A stretch of DNA of 64,000 nucleotides from Luidia sarsii (GCA_949987565.1 OX465115.1:12223520-12287519), one strand, 5' to 3'; positions 28,401 to 32,472 are shown, counted from the first letter of the stretch. Numbers and translations are program-made. Notes: generated by a model not told the origin, from the sequence alone.

Positions 28401-30772
28401 CTGACGTTTCGATCCTAGCAGGACCTTTCTCAAAGGCAGAGTGACAAGGACAAAACAGATACATGTACACGAAGGAAGGGGGGAGAGTGAATAGGACACG
28501 GATGAGAAACAAAGGACAAAGAGTGAAGCTGGTAGGGAGAGATCAAAGGGAAGGGCAGGGGGTAGGGTAGGGATTAATGAGAGGAGGGGGAAAGATCAAA
28601 GAGAAGGGCAAGGAGTGGGGTAGGGATTAGTGACAATAGGGGGAAAGATCAAAGAGAGAAGTGTGAAGGACTGAACACAAAAGAAGGATTATCAGAAAGC
28701 TGCATGGTGTTAGTCATTACCCTCCTGGATGTTGAGACCATGTGGTTGAATAGTCCGAAGACGCTTCATCCACATTTTCTCACGGCTAAGACGGACAGCA
28801 TTATTACGGTGACCAAGTGATTCTATGCCCAGTACACTCATATCTGATATCGAATGATCAGGGAGATTGAAGTGATACCCAACAGGGGTGTCCATTTTAC
28901 CAGTTTTGATAGTAGACCTATGGCCATAGATACGTTTTTTGAGGGTGTTTTTGGTCTCGCCAACATACTGAATATTACAAACTCTACAAGAGATGAGGTA
29001 TATGATGTTTGAGGTGGTGCACGTGATAGAGCCATAGGTCGTGTGGGAAGTTCCAGAAGAATGTCCATTGAAAGAGTCTATTTCCTTGACATGTGTCTTG
29101 CAAACAATGCATTTCGAGGTACACTTAAATGTACCAAATTTGGTTGGAGGTGAAGAGTCCAAGAGGTGAAGAGATTTGAAAATGATGCATCGTTCAAAAA
29201 CCCCCGTATGGCGGTCATCGGCGCTGAAAAATCCCCCGGCGCGAAGTGGTTAATAGAGAAGTCTAACAATTTGTCGAGATTGTAGTAAATATCGCCCCCT
29301 GCAAGCTCCGCGAAGGAAGCGTGAATCTCTCGATGGTCATACCATCAGCTATCCAGCAGTCTCCTGATGGCGAGCAGAGTACACACTGACTGGGTTACCA
29401 GCTCTTTTCAGAGCCACACTCCGCCCCGTCTCGCTTTGCGCTTTCCACCAAGCACCAAGTCTTTGCGAACAACATCCACAGGCACCACAGCTTCTACCAT
29501 GTGCTCGCACCTTGCTCATCTTCCAATCTTATCTGGCTGTGGCTTGAGTTGAGAGCGGTGTGTTGTTATTGTTGGGGACGTGGCTGGTTTTTCGTTTCAG
29601 GCGATATAGCTCTGGGCGGCATCCCGCTGAAGGACCAGTTGGGCCATTACAAGGACAAGCACAGGCCCAAGGACTTTGACACCAAGCAGATCTTCATCTC
29701 GCCCTCCATGAAGTACGCAGGCTGCGACTTCTATGCCACCAAGCAGAGGTACCGTAATGTCCCATAGCTTTGACTTGATATTTGCATCAAGGAGAATGTA
29801 ATTCAATGGGGGTTTACCCCCGGTGGACATACAGTAATGAGCACTGAGTGCCCATTGCTTTGCCTGATGAAAGAAATTCAGGCACCTCGAGTGGGATTCG
29901 AACCCTCGACTCCCAATTTTCCAGTGCAGACCTCTGGACCATCTGGCTGGATAGCTCTGTTGCCATGTTTCAAAAATGTTTAAAAGTTCCCAGTCAGTGA
30001 CGCACTAATGTGACGCACTAATGTGACTCAATATTTTGACTCAATATTTTGACTCAATATTGTGACTCAATATTGTGACTCACTAATGTGACTCACTAAT
30101 AAGACTCACTAATATGACTCAATACTGTGATTCACTGATGTGACTCACTAATATGACTCAATACTGTGACTCACTGCTGTGACTCACTGTTGTGACTCAA
30201 TATTGTGACTCAGTAATGTGACTCACTGATGTGACTCACTGATATAAACTTGATATTGTGACTCATATCAAAAGAGATGACTTACCTGGTGTCACTGCAA
30301 ACTTCACAAAAATAGTGAGCAGTTTTGAAGATTTTCATACATGTACATGTATGGTACTCTGAAACTGGATTACTCTTCTCAGAGCCACTCTCCATCTCAA
30401 AAGAGATGACAAACAAACTTTCCAAATAGTTTGTAACATTTGTGTATGCTACTCAAAAATTTAAGGCTCTCTTTTCAGAGCTGCACTCGGTCTCAAGATA
30501 GGTGCTTTATGTGGTGTCACTTCCCCCCCCCCTTCCACCCACCCACCCCCTCTGTGGTCAGATTCTGCGATCCGAAGACGAAGCGGGTGTGCAACGTGAG
30601 TGTGGCCTTCCAGGTGCGCGTCCGGCCGTCCAGCTACACCATGGGGCCGCAGACCATCGGGGTCAACCACAACATTGACCCCTTCATCGAGAACAGCCGG
30701 ATTGAGTGGAACACGGAGGAGCGCTCGGCCATACTGCCCAGCGCTCTGCTGATCAGAATCGATCGCCTGTAA
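703..30772 (+). CDS. NEURL4: Neuralized-like protein 4, last 26 exons (5' end off window)
   Basis: Twenty-six exons join in one frame with compatible phases at every junction and end in TAA at 30770-30772, giving about 1421 residues. Human NEURL4 is about 1560 residues with six NHR domains, so only the first half of NHR1 and the N-terminus should be missing to the left. NHR domains show the repeated motifs EFNNx[34 protein letters not shown] and VDLYG. Order: NHR1 second half (exon 1), acidic and Pro/Ala-rich linker plus NHR2 (exons 2-5), NHR3 (6-9), NHR4 (10-13), NHR5 (14-17), NHR6 (18-20), C-terminal domain (21-26). In other animals NEURL4 binds HERC2 and CP110 at centrosomes and modulates Notch ligand trafficking; the role here is inferred by orthology. 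Exon numbers count from the left edge of the window. All introns look GT-AG except one GC-AG after exon 18. Confidence 0.93.
995..1170 (-). mobile_element. Penelope-like element 3'-end fragment
   Basis: It carries gggcctgacgttt, gcaggacctttctcaaaggc and the purine-rich tract. The same order occurs at 28385-28700 next to a GIY-YIG coding remnant and, inverted, at 38866-39070. Diverged by small indels. Confidence 0.6.
1284..1843 (+). CDS. NEURL4: NEURL4 exon 2: acidic/PAP linker and start of NHR2
   Basis: The largest exon of the gene here (560 nt), acceptor cag at 1281-1283, donor gt at 1844. It encodes a Ser/Glu/Asp-rich acidic stretch, a short helical segment ([16 protein letters not shown]), about 80 residues of imperfect Pro-Ala-Pro repeats, then the opening of NHR2 ([29 protein letters not shown]). 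The Pro/Ala tract is GC-rich and made of CCC-GCC-type repeats, so length polymorphism is likely. Acidic plus PAP sequence points to a disordered spacer between NHR1 and NHR2. Confidence 0.9.
1966..2822. repeat. Minisatellite, 15-16 bp unit, with inverted left end
   Basis: Imperfect tandem copies of a unit close to gttggtcttggaccga, mixed with gttgactgggaccga. The first 80 bases carry the unit in reverse complement (aactcggtccgagacc), so the array ends can fold back on each other. It lies in the intron between exons 2 and 3 and creates long spurious ORFs on both strands. Confidence 0.95.
3042..3153 (+). CDS. NEURL4: NEURL4 exon 3: NHR2 middle
   Basis: Acceptor tgcag ending 3041, donor gtagg at 3154. 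Encodes [18 protein letters not shown] and [11 protein letters not shown], the central NHR signature. It enters in phase 0 after exon 2 and ends in phase 1. Confidence 0.92.
3297..3425 (-). mobile_element. Penelope-like 3' terminus with AT-rich tail
   Basis: The tail tgatatacaaaaatgttgca precedes the shared core gggcctgagatttcgatcct and gcaggacctttctcaaaggc. The same tail precedes the copies at 21538, 53045 and 57822. Confidence 0.6.
4044..4132 (+). CDS. NEURL4: NEURL4 exon 4: NHR2
   Basis: Acceptor cccag ending 4043, donor gtgagt at 4133. Encodes [15 protein letters not shown] and [11 protein letters not shown], the segment before the EGDRIG strand. It leaves in phase 0, matching exon 5. 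Confidence 0.9.
4495..4885. repeat. FB-2 hairpin copy interrupted by a MITE
   Basis: Left arm 4495-4615 (ggtttgctgtgacgccatgt, then a perfect gagaaggagtgcggctc hairpin) and right remnant 4861-4885 (gtgtcacagcagaccttcca) are split by the element at 4616-4857. Confidence 0.6.
4616..4857. mobile_element. MITE-3, ggcccaatttcat termini, 242 bp
   Basis: The ends ctgggcccaatttcatagag and ctctgtgaaattggtcca are inverted. A second copy at 15284-15531 shares both ends and the interior in inverted orientation. It has inserted into an FB-2 hairpin. Confidence 0.7.
4942..5172. repeat. Near-perfect palindrome, FB-2 reference copy
   Basis: Arms of about 110 bp read atataggaaggtttgcggtg...ctctggcc and the reverse complement, with a loop near 5050-5061 (agtatgatgac). 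Partial copies lie at 310, 4495, 8340, 11700, 20945, 30265, 32262, 58022, 59270 and 62130. The transcript would form a very stable hairpin. Confidence 0.9.
5284..5548 (+). CDS. NEURL4: NEURL4 exon 5: end of NHR2 and linker
   Basis: Acceptor cgcag ending 5283, donor gtcggt at 5549. Encodes [20 protein letters not shown] and [13 protein letters not shown], then about 40 linker residues rich in Ala, Leu and Arg ([14 protein letters not shown]). Strong GC bias relative to the flanking intron. Confidence 0.92.
5852..6160. repeat. Inverted pair of tRNA-derived SINEs (family B)
   Basis: One copy reads minus (ctcgggcaggattggaaccc, ctagtacggacgtcttaacc), the other plus (gggagtcgcgggttccattc, then atcacgtcgagcaagggcaa). 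They meet tail-inward around 6050. Confidence 0.75.
6240..6640 (-). mobile_element. LINE C-terminal fragment (L2/CR1/Jockey type)
   Basis: Read on the minus strand across frames, it encodes a degenerate form of the non-LTR retrotransposon tail [13 protein letters not shown] followed by [15 protein letters not shown] and LDLFKSE. This is the conserved end of the reverse-transcriptase ORF. Frame changes show it is dead. Confidence 0.7.
6686..6782 (+). CDS. NEURL4: NEURL4 exon 6: start of NHR3
   Basis: Acceptor tcttttag ending 6685, donor gtaagc at 6783. Encodes [18 protein letters not shown] and the first NHR3 strands. The FHxxCG motif is the usual opening of a NEURL4 NHR. Ends in phase 2. Confidence 0.85.
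6985..7120 (+). repeat. tRNA-derived SINE (family A)
   Basis: A box-like ggatagctcagatgataag, B box-like cgggttcaagttcctgtcc, then the family tail (agtcaaagtttcttttgcca). It lies in the intron between exons 6 and 7. The dispersed copies and missing acceptor stem argue against a real tRNA gene. Confidence 0.7.
7229..7377 (+). CDS. NEURL4: NEURL4 exon 7: NHR3
   Basis: Acceptor ctgcag ending 7228, donor gtgag at 7378. Encodes [18 protein letters not shown] and [12 protein letters not shown]. One base completes the split codon from exon 6. Confidence 0.92.
7409..8010. repeat. TTGAT-type microsatellite
   Basis: About 500 bp of tgat/tgattatt repeats (7409-7890) with a short interruption (7885-7925), then more repeat to about 8010. 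Confidence 0.95.
8095..8213 (+). CDS. NEURL4: NEURL4 exon 8: NHR3
   Basis: Acceptor gtgcag after a short GT run (8075-8090), donor gtgaga at 8214. Encodes [15 protein letters not shown] and [10 protein letters not shown]. Confidence 0.9.
8330..8612. repeat. FB-2 derivative with internal tandem units
   Basis: Contains catggtgtcaccgcaaacct and three tandem copies of a roughly 60 bp unit (ccatgcaaaccttcaagtat with tccttggtatttt) between 8412 and 8570. Confidence 0.7.
8647..8809 (+). CDS. NEURL4: NEURL4 exon 9: end of NHR3
   Basis: Acceptor aacag ending 8646, donor gtgagc at 8810. Encodes [30 protein letters not shown] and [13 protein letters not shown]. Confidence 0.92.
8864..9310. mobile_element. 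Diverged TTAA-type (piggyBac-like) MITE
   Basis: It starts ttaaccccttcacggcggga and shares the interior order with the 14131 element (gtggcttttgtcaagggatt, ccctcaaagattggcctttt). The right boundary is uncertain. Confidence 0.5.
9395..9616 (-). mobile_element. THAP-transposon end fragment
   Basis: On the minus strand it matches 47165-47380: taatacaccgatccagtggg, then ttctttactacacacttttc, tttcgtatgta and gagttttatccttaaccacg. It ends at the start-codon region of the THAP ORF of the 47163 element, where the start reads acg instead of atg. Confidence 0.7.
9660..9740 (+). mobile_element. Penelope-like 3'-end fragment
   Basis: gcctttgagaaaggtccctg followed by ctaggaccgaaacgtaaggc matches the shared Penelope-like 3' core. 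It ends about 20 bases before NEURL4 exon 10. Confidence 0.6.
9763..10002 (+). CDS. NEURL4: NEURL4 exon 10: start and middle of NHR4
   Basis: Acceptor tgttag ending 9762, donor gtcagc at 10003. Encodes [35 protein letters not shown] and [11 protein letters not shown] transposon remnant and a Penelope-like 3' end lie just upstream in the intron. Confidence 0.92.
10055..11450. repeat. Minisatellite, about 40 bp unit, 1.4 kb
   Basis: Two alternating 40-41 bp monomers (agatctaagttgcaatttga type and agatctaagctgtgattgga type) form about 34 copies. Nearly every monomer carries an agatct word. Confidence 0.95.
11563..11641 (+). CDS. NEURL4: NEURL4 exon 11: NHR4
   Basis: Acceptor caaag ending 11562, donor gtgaga at 11642. 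Encodes [18 protein letters not shown] and TWML. Small exon (79 nt) directly after a 1.4 kb minisatellite. Confidence 0.9.
11700..11830. repeat. FB-2 half copy
   Basis: taagacttggaggtttgtat through ggcgacaccatgtagcactt to the arm aggaggagtgtggctctgaa. Only one arm is present. Confidence 0.55.
11985..12055 (-). mobile_element. Penelope-like 3'-end fragment
   Basis: Contains ggcctgacgtttcgatccta and gcaggacctttctcaaaggc. Confidence 0.6.
12275..12444 (+). CDS. NEURL4: NEURL4 exon 12: NHR4
   Basis: Acceptor atag ending 12274, donor gtgagt at 12445. Encodes [20 protein letters not shown] and [13 protein letters not shown]. Confidence 0.9.
12538..13670. repeat. Minisatellite, about 85 bp unit, about 14 copies
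   Basis: Units begin gcataagcctccatccct, continue with agactgccagccaaggctga and end gtgactagtctgaagcaag. Fourteen starts are countable, with mild divergence at both ends of the array. It lies in the intron between exons 12 and 13. Confidence 0.95.
13974..14093 (+). CDS. NEURL4: NEURL4 exon 13: end of NHR4 and linker
   Basis: Acceptor gctag ending 13973, donor gtgagc at 14094. Encodes [17 protein letters not shown] followed by a polar linker ([10 protein letters not shown]). Confidence 0.9.
14131..14832. mobile_element. TTAA-flanked non-autonomous element (piggyBac-like MITE)
   Basis: Both ends carry TTAA next to the inverted terminal repeat ccacttcgcgccggg. It is 702 bp including the TTAA duplications and has no coding capacity. 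The TTAA target and TIR are typical of piggyBac-type elements. Related copies lie at 23148-23849 and 27766-29253. Confidence 0.85.
14845..15060. repeat. Dispersed repeat R-1
   Basis: Shares gtggccattccgccgtttcg, the tttccgacacca word and gcacccacgttttgatac with 32585-32790, spaced alike. Class unknown. Confidence 0.6.
15094..15245 (-). repeat. tRNA-derived SINE (family A), good copy
   Basis: On the minus strand it reads ggatagctccgatggttaga, then ggttcgattcccggtccagt, i.e. A and B boxes with tRNA-like spacing. The upstream part is the family segment tagtcttttgccggggtggg (plus strand). Confidence 0.75.
15284..15531. mobile_element. MITE-3, second copy
   Basis: Ends ctgggtccaatttcatagag and gtatgaaattggaccctg are inverted repeats. 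The interior is shared with 4616-4857 in the opposite orientation. Confidence 0.75.
15624..15769 (+). CDS. NEURL4: NEURL4 exon 14: start of NHR5
   Basis: Acceptor tacag ending 15623, donor gtgagc at 15770. Encodes [34 protein letters not shown]. This NHR is more divergent than NHR2-4, which also holds for NHR5 of other NEURL4 proteins. Confidence 0.87.
15807..16140. mobile_element. TA-MITE, incomplete copy
   Basis: Starts tgtgacccggcacagcgaca and shares the interior (ggaatatcccaccaaaacac, ttcatgaaaatataaagat) but has no right terminus; a complete copy begins at 16141. Confidence 0.75.
16141..16585. mobile_element. TA-MITE, complete long form (445 bp)
   Basis: Terminal inverted repeat tgtgacccggcacag at the left, ctgtgccgggtcaca at the right, flanked by TA on both sides. 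Seven copies or part-copies occur in the window (15807, 16141, 27135, 37281, 44760, 45146, 48951, 50853) in two size classes. No coding capacity; Tc1/mariner-like target choice. Confidence 0.85.
16600..17690. repeat. Pyrimidine-rich minisatellite, 9 bp units in 68 bp higher-order repeat
   Basis: Words such as ctgttcact and ctgtccatt recur. From about 17080 to 17520 they are organised as 68 bp blocks each ending in ctctatcaattttgtccact. Because 68 is not a multiple of three, all plus frames look open, which produces spurious ORFs up to 290 codons. Confidence 0.95.
17768..17983 (+). CDS. NEURL4: NEURL4 exon 15: NHR5
   Basis: Acceptor tgtag ending 17767, donor gtacgg at 17984. Encodes [18 protein letters not shown], a central linker and [15 protein letters not shown]. 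It follows a 1.1 kb pyrimidine-rich minisatellite that runs almost up to the acceptor. Confidence 0.9.
18020..18580. other. Intron sequence without recognised feature
   Basis: Between exon 15 and a SINE cluster. I see no exon, terminal repeat or tandem array here. Confidence 0.5.
18590..18835 (+). repeat. tRNA-derived SINEs (family B)
   Basis: 18696-18835 reads agctcggtggtcaagtggtt, then gggttcgaatcccgcccgag and the tail tcgagcagggcaaatcctca. A tail-only fragment (cattgaattacattctcctc) precedes it at 18593-18625. Confidence 0.75.
18838..18965 (+). mobile_element. Penelope-like 3' end with AT-rich tail
   Basis: ctaggattgaaacgtcaggc is followed by cagtttgcaacatttttgca and tatcacctt, the reverse complement of the tail seen at 3297. 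Confidence 0.6.
19255..19400 (-). repeat. tRNA-derived SINE (family A)
   Basis: Carries ggccatctgagctatccagc and tagtctttgccaatgtggtg on the plus strand, the reverse-oriented family A layout. Confidence 0.65.
19513..19611 (+). CDS. NEURL4: NEURL4 exon 16: NHR5
   Basis: Acceptor actag ending 19512, donor gtaagc at 19612. Encodes IGDRVGVRR and [19 protein letters not shown] tRNA-derived SINE fragment begins right after the donor. Confidence 0.88.
19625..19770 (+). repeat. tRNA-derived SINE (family B), 5'-truncated
   Basis: cacgggttcgaatcccgccc followed by the family tail and attacattctcctcgacgca. It starts 14 bases after the donor of NEURL4 exon 16. Confidence 0.7.
20193..20324 (+). CDS. NEURL4: NEURL4 exon 17: end of NHR5 and linker
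   Basis: Acceptor gtcag ending 20192, donor gtgggt at 20325. Encodes [16 protein letters not shown] and a Ser/Glu/Asp-rich linker ([11 protein letters not shown]). Confidence 0.87.
20456..20654. mobile_element. MITE-4, atagctgccaacc termini
   Basis: Ends atagctgccaacc and ggttggcagctat are perfect inverted repeats. Copies at 24073-24287 and 61819-62029 share the interior words attcctattttg and acaagctcttgacaacag. Confidence 0.75.
20703..20800 (-). repeat. tRNA-derived SINE fragment (family A)
   Basis: aaaactttgactggacaggg followed by gacttgaaccaccggacctc is the reverse-strand tRNA-like B box region. Confidence 0.6.
20945..21150. repeat. FB-2 copy with tandem arm units
   Basis: Three copies of ggtttgcatggtggaaatac-like units lead to gtggtgacaccatgtat and a right arm atggtgtcaccgcaaacctt. 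Confidence 0.65.
21283..21447 (+). CDS. NEURL4: NEURL4 exon 18: start of NHR6
   Basis: Acceptor ttcag ending 21282. The donor is gcaaga at 21448, a GC-AG intron: the reading frame and the NHR alignment (QLFE then VKLKKV) both place the exon end there and no GT donor fits. Encodes [32 protein letters not shown]. Confidence 0.87.
21538..21720. repeat. FB-1: palindrome built from Penelope-like 3' cores
   Basis: An AT-rich tail is followed by tagtgggcctgatggttcga...aggacctttctc and then its inverse, gagaaaaaggtcctgctagg...cgtcaggcgtacc. The same head-to-head layout occurs at 53045-53220 and 57822-57985. Confidence 0.75.
21771..21929 (+). CDS. NEURL4: NEURL4 exon 19: NHR6
   Basis: Acceptor ttcag ending 21770, donor gtaggt at 21930. 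Encodes [36 protein letters not shown] and the following turn. Confidence 0.9.
21935..22850. repeat. Pyrimidine-rich low-complexity tract
   Basis: About 900 bp of C/T-rich sequence with an internal tandem duplication (the words catcatcctcatccacactt and caccttgtcc-like blocks at 22610-22690 and 22715-22800). It yields long spurious ORFs on both strands. Confidence 0.85.
22883..23062 (+). CDS. NEURL4: NEURL4 exon 20: end of NHR6
   Basis: Acceptor accag ending 22882, donor gtaacg at 23063. Encodes [31 protein letters not shown] and [12 protein letters not shown]. Confidence 0.9.
23097..23145 (-). mobile_element. Penelope-like 3'-end scrap
   Basis: gcctgagggtattgctcctc with ctggacctttctcagaggac is a diverged core; it is cut by the element starting at 23148. 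Confidence 0.45.
23148..23849. mobile_element. piggyBac-like MITE inserted at ATAT
   Basis: The same element as 14131-14832, inverted, with intact terminal repeats. It is flanked on both sides by ATAT rather than TTAA. Confidence 0.8.
24073..24287. mobile_element. MITE-4, second copy
   Basis: Starts atagtcgtcgaccattccta and ends ggttggcaactac. Interior words acaagctcttgacaacagt and gtagtttgctcc are shared with 20456-20654. Confidence 0.65.
24620..24692 (+). CDS. NEURL4: NEURL4 exon 21: linker after NHR6
   Basis: Acceptor tgcag ending 24619, donor gtgaga at 24693. Encodes 24 residues, [11 protein letters not shown] and a charged tail. It fits in phase 0 after exon 20 and ends in phase 1. Confidence 0.75.
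24859..25203 (-). mobile_element. Penelope-like element, 5'-truncated copy
   Basis: Matches 28385-28735 closely (same purine-rich block, same gaaggactgaacacaaaaga and gtgttagtcattaccctcct). The match breaks at ccctcctggat, where a tRNA-like tagctcagctggtgc sequence begins. Confidence 0.75.
25435..25542 (+). CDS. NEURL4: NEURL4 exon 22: C-terminal region
   Basis: Acceptor ggcag ending 25434, donor gtatgc at 25543. Encodes [17 protein letters not shown], the lead-in to the C-terminal domain. Confidence 0.8.
25545..25790. repeat. Degenerate gaagaatga repeats
   Basis: Recurrent gaagaatga and gagcaagtatga words over about 240 bp downstream of exon 22. Confidence 0.7.
26142..26286 (+). CDS. NEURL4: NEURL4 exon 23: cysteine-bearing C-terminal segment
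   Basis: Acceptor ttcag ending 26141, donor gtaagc at 26287. Encodes [15 protein letters not shown] (a CxCxxC cluster that may bind metal) and [12 protein letters not shown] hexanucleotide array starts directly after the donor. Confidence 0.88.
26288..27015. repeat. CCACAT-type hexanucleotide array, about 730 bp
   Basis: Roughly 120 copies of ccacat/ccacac/ccacaa starting just after the donor of exon 23. All six frames are open over most of it (Thr-Ser-Thr-Pro, His-Pro-His, Asp-Val repeats); these are not genes. Confidence 0.95.
27135..27387. mobile_element. TA-MITE, short form, abutting an exon
   Basis: tgtgacccggcacagtataa at the left and gttgtgccgggtcaca at the right, with TA on both sides. 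Its right end lies 28 bases before NEURL4 exon 24. Confidence 0.85.
27416..27531 (+). CDS. NEURL4: NEURL4 exon 24: HGT motif of C-terminal domain
   Basis: Acceptor ttttttag ending 27415, donor gtaagg at 27532. Encodes [20 protein letters not shown] and GMLLLPG. The HGT (His codon 27471-27473) resembles the first catalytic motif of PARP-like ADP-ribosyltransferase folds. A TA-flanked MITE ends only 28 bases upstream. Confidence 0.9.
28385..29170 (-). mobile_element. Penelope-like element, 5'-truncated, with GIY-YIG remnant
   Basis: The 3' end on the minus strand is ggatcgaaacgtcaggccca with ctaaatttt. A 13 bp target duplication (gagatttgaaaat at 28372-28384 and 29171-29183) brackets it. The coding part at its 5' side is a GIY-YIG endonuclease domain. 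Truncated at the 5' end, as expected for target-primed reverse transcription. Confidence 0.88.
28710..29162 (-). pseudogene. Penelope-like GIY-YIG endonuclease domain remnant
   Basis: About 150 codons. Zinc-finger-like cysteines ([12 protein letters not shown]) precede the GIY-YIG core [18 protein letters not shown], with [12 protein letters not shown], the [12 protein letters not shown] motif, a late glutamate (SREKMW) and the ending PHGLNI. This order is diagnostic of the C-terminus of Penelope-like retroelements. The reverse transcriptase is missing, so the copy is dead; the reading frame itself is intact, suggesting recent insertion. Confidence 0.88.
29601..29748 (+). CDS. NEURL4: NEURL4 exon 25: C-terminal domain
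   Basis: Acceptor ttcag ending 29600, donor gtaccg at 29749. Encodes [20 protein letters not shown] and [16 protein letters not shown]. The tyrosine of SPSMKY (29714-29716) sits where the Tyr of an HYE triad would be expected. Confidence 0.9.
29788..29960 (-). repeat. tRNA-derived SINE (family B)
   Basis: aggagaatgtaattcaatgg, ggcacctcgagtgggattcg and aaccctcgactcc are the reverse-oriented family B tail and B box. A scrap of family A tail follows to 29995. Confidence 0.65.
29996..30260. repeat. gtgactcaatatt tandem repeat
   Basis: About 17 imperfect 14-15 bp units of the type gtgactcactaat/gactcaatattgt. Confidence 0.9.
30265..30525. repeat. FB-2 fragments
   Basis: acctggtgtcactgcaaact, ctcttctcagagccactctc and gctctcttttcagagctgca are arms of the FB-2 family, disordered. 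They run up to the pyrimidine tract of NEURL4 exon 26. Confidence 0.5.
30562..30772 (+). CDS. NEURL4: NEURL4 exon 26: C-terminus and stop
   Basis: Acceptor gtcag ending 30561, stop TAA at 30770-30772. Encodes [17 protein letters not shown], then [20 protein letters not shown]. The final strands resemble the last two strands of a PARP-like fold, with Glu at 30704-30706. No clear AATAAA signal is seen in the next 200 bases. Confidence 0.92.
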
Positions 30773-30854
30773 AAAAACCCAAAACAGCCCAAAAACCTAA
30801 CCTCTATTTATTGCTGTACATAACGATGAGATTTTTTTCGTCCTGCAGAGAGCT

Positions 30855-30910
30855 GCTTCGAACCACTTTGCGCCGAGGCTACTTTTCAGTCCCCATGCTT
30901 AGAGCACTAT
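30855..30910. mobile_element. piggyBac-like MITE end fragment
   Basis: aaccactttgcgccgaggct matches the TIR of the 14131 element with mutations. Confidence 0.45.
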
Positions 30911-31044
30911 AGAAGACTGTAGTAATGTGCGACAAATTGCAGGCTGCTCACTGTCAAATGAACAAAATGCATTTCGATACTATCAAGTTTTCTGAAAGGT
31001 CCTGCTAAGATTTAAAGTTTATGTCTAGAGCTTGGACAATAGTG

Positions 31045-31350
31045 ATAATTCAATGAGGGTTTGACCTGCTTGTCGTGATGAGCACTGAATGCACTGTGCT
31101 TCTCCCGATTCACGATGAGAATTATTTACAGACAGCTCGGGCGGGATTCGAACCCGCGACTCCTGCTTTCTAGTGCAGACGTCCGAGAGCAGGAGTCGCT
31201 GGTTCGAATCCCGCCCGAGCTGCCTGAATATTTTTTTTTTCATCGCGGGGCATTTTGGCAAAGGACCGGGCATTCGGTGCTTATCACGTCGAGCAGGGCA
31301 AACCCTCATTAGATGGCGTTCTCCTTTGAAGCAAGCATCGTTCCATACGG
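31045..31350. repeat. Inverted pair of family B SINEs
   Basis: 31045-31180 is minus (gctcgggcgggattcgaacc, tttctagtgcagacgtc); 31185-31350 is plus (gtcgctggttcgaatcccgc, then tcgagcagggcaaaccctca). The two B boxes face each other. Confidence 0.75.
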
Positions 31351-31357
31351 TATCTAT

Positions 31358-31428
31358 GGTAATTGTGGTACCCGGATTTGGCGGGTCACCGACGCACCGG
31401 ATTCGTGGGTCCCGGCGCAAAGTGGTTC
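31358..31428. mobile_element. piggyBac-like MITE right-end fragment
   Basis: tggtacccggatttggcggg through gtcccggcgcaaagtggttc matches the right end of the 27766 copy. Confidence 0.6.
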
Positions 31429-31679
31429 AATTGTTTGGTTTCTGTGTGTGTAAGTGTTTGCTGGTGTGGCCTCGTTGGTTTGGGGGTATTTTTTTTTGTT
31501 AATTTTTTTTTAAAAGAATCAGTCCAATCCCACATTGGATCCTGTGGCCGTTTGATTGGTTAAGGGATCACCCTGCCGACTCCAGGCTCGGGATTTCCTG
31601 TGCCGGTTTCAGGGCTGAACGGCAAAGATACTTTCCCCATGAAGACGAAGAACCACAAAAAGAAGAGAAAAACTTGATT

Positions 31680-32285
31680 GGCTTCGTACTCAAATCAAGA
31701 CAGGTACCCATAGCATACGTCATCAGTCGTCCGACCACCAAGTTTCTCCATTCAACTTTCTACCATCTGCAAGTCTGATGAGAGCCTTCTCATCTACCGT
31801 AGGTTCCCATACTTGTCGTCCAAGAGACCTTGGATGTAGAGAGGGTAGGGACACCTTTGTCGGCCAGGTTTCCCTCACTAGTATTAGACCATGAGAATGA
31901 AAGTTGTAGCATACATCATCATCAGTCGTCTGACCACACTTTTTTCTCCATTCAACTTTCTACCACCGGCAAGTCTGGTGAGAGCCTTCTCGTCCAGGTT
32001 TTCTGTCCTTGGCGCCCTAGAAACTTTGGATGTAGTGAAGGTAGGGACACCTTTGCCAGCCGGGTTTTTCCTTTTTTTTTGCCATGGGATGGGTAATGAA
32101 GAGCATATCTTCTGGCTCGGAATTTCTTCCTGCATTCTGAGGGTGTGGCCAAGGTAGCTGCGCTGTCTGTGGCTTGCACGCTGTATTAGTGGTGTCACGT
32201 TTGTCATTTTCATACATCCTGGTAATGGCATGCAATGACGGCATTGGATGAATGAGACTTGGGGCTTTGCATGGTGCTGAAACAA
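31680..32285 (-). mobile_element. LINE C-terminal remnant, internally duplicated
   Basis: The minus strand encodes SYLGHTLRM and KKRKNPAGKG, a decayed form of the conserved C-terminal end of non-LTR retrotransposon ORF2. Two related blocks (31690-31870 and 31900-32070) share ttctccattcaactttctac. Confidence 0.6.
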
Positions 32286-32472
32286 TATAGCAGGGTTTGC
32301 GATGACACCGTGTACCGTTTGATGTCTCTTAAGGAGGAGGTATGGTTCTGATGACTGATGACGGCCAGAGCATACTGGCCGGAACGTTGAGTTATCACTC
32401 GGGGGTTCTTTTCAGAACCACACCTCTTCTTTAAGAGACCTTAAGCATGGTGTCACCGCAAGCCCTCCTGGT
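32262..32472. repeat. FB-2 hairpin copy
   Basis: gggtttgcgatgacaccgtg, tctgatgactgatgacggcc, gagcatactggccggaacgt and catggtgtcaccgcaagccc reproduce the FB-2 order with one arm shortened. Confidence 0.7.

Larger units (their letters stand above)
27766..29253. mobile_element. piggyBac-like MITE split by a Penelope-like insertion
   Basis: Starts TTAA ccacttcgcgccggg at 27766 and ends cccggcgcgaagtgg TTAA at 29253. The interior is collinear with 14131-14832 except for a 786 bp insert at 28385-29170 flanked by duplicated gagatttgaaaat. Confidence 0.88.
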
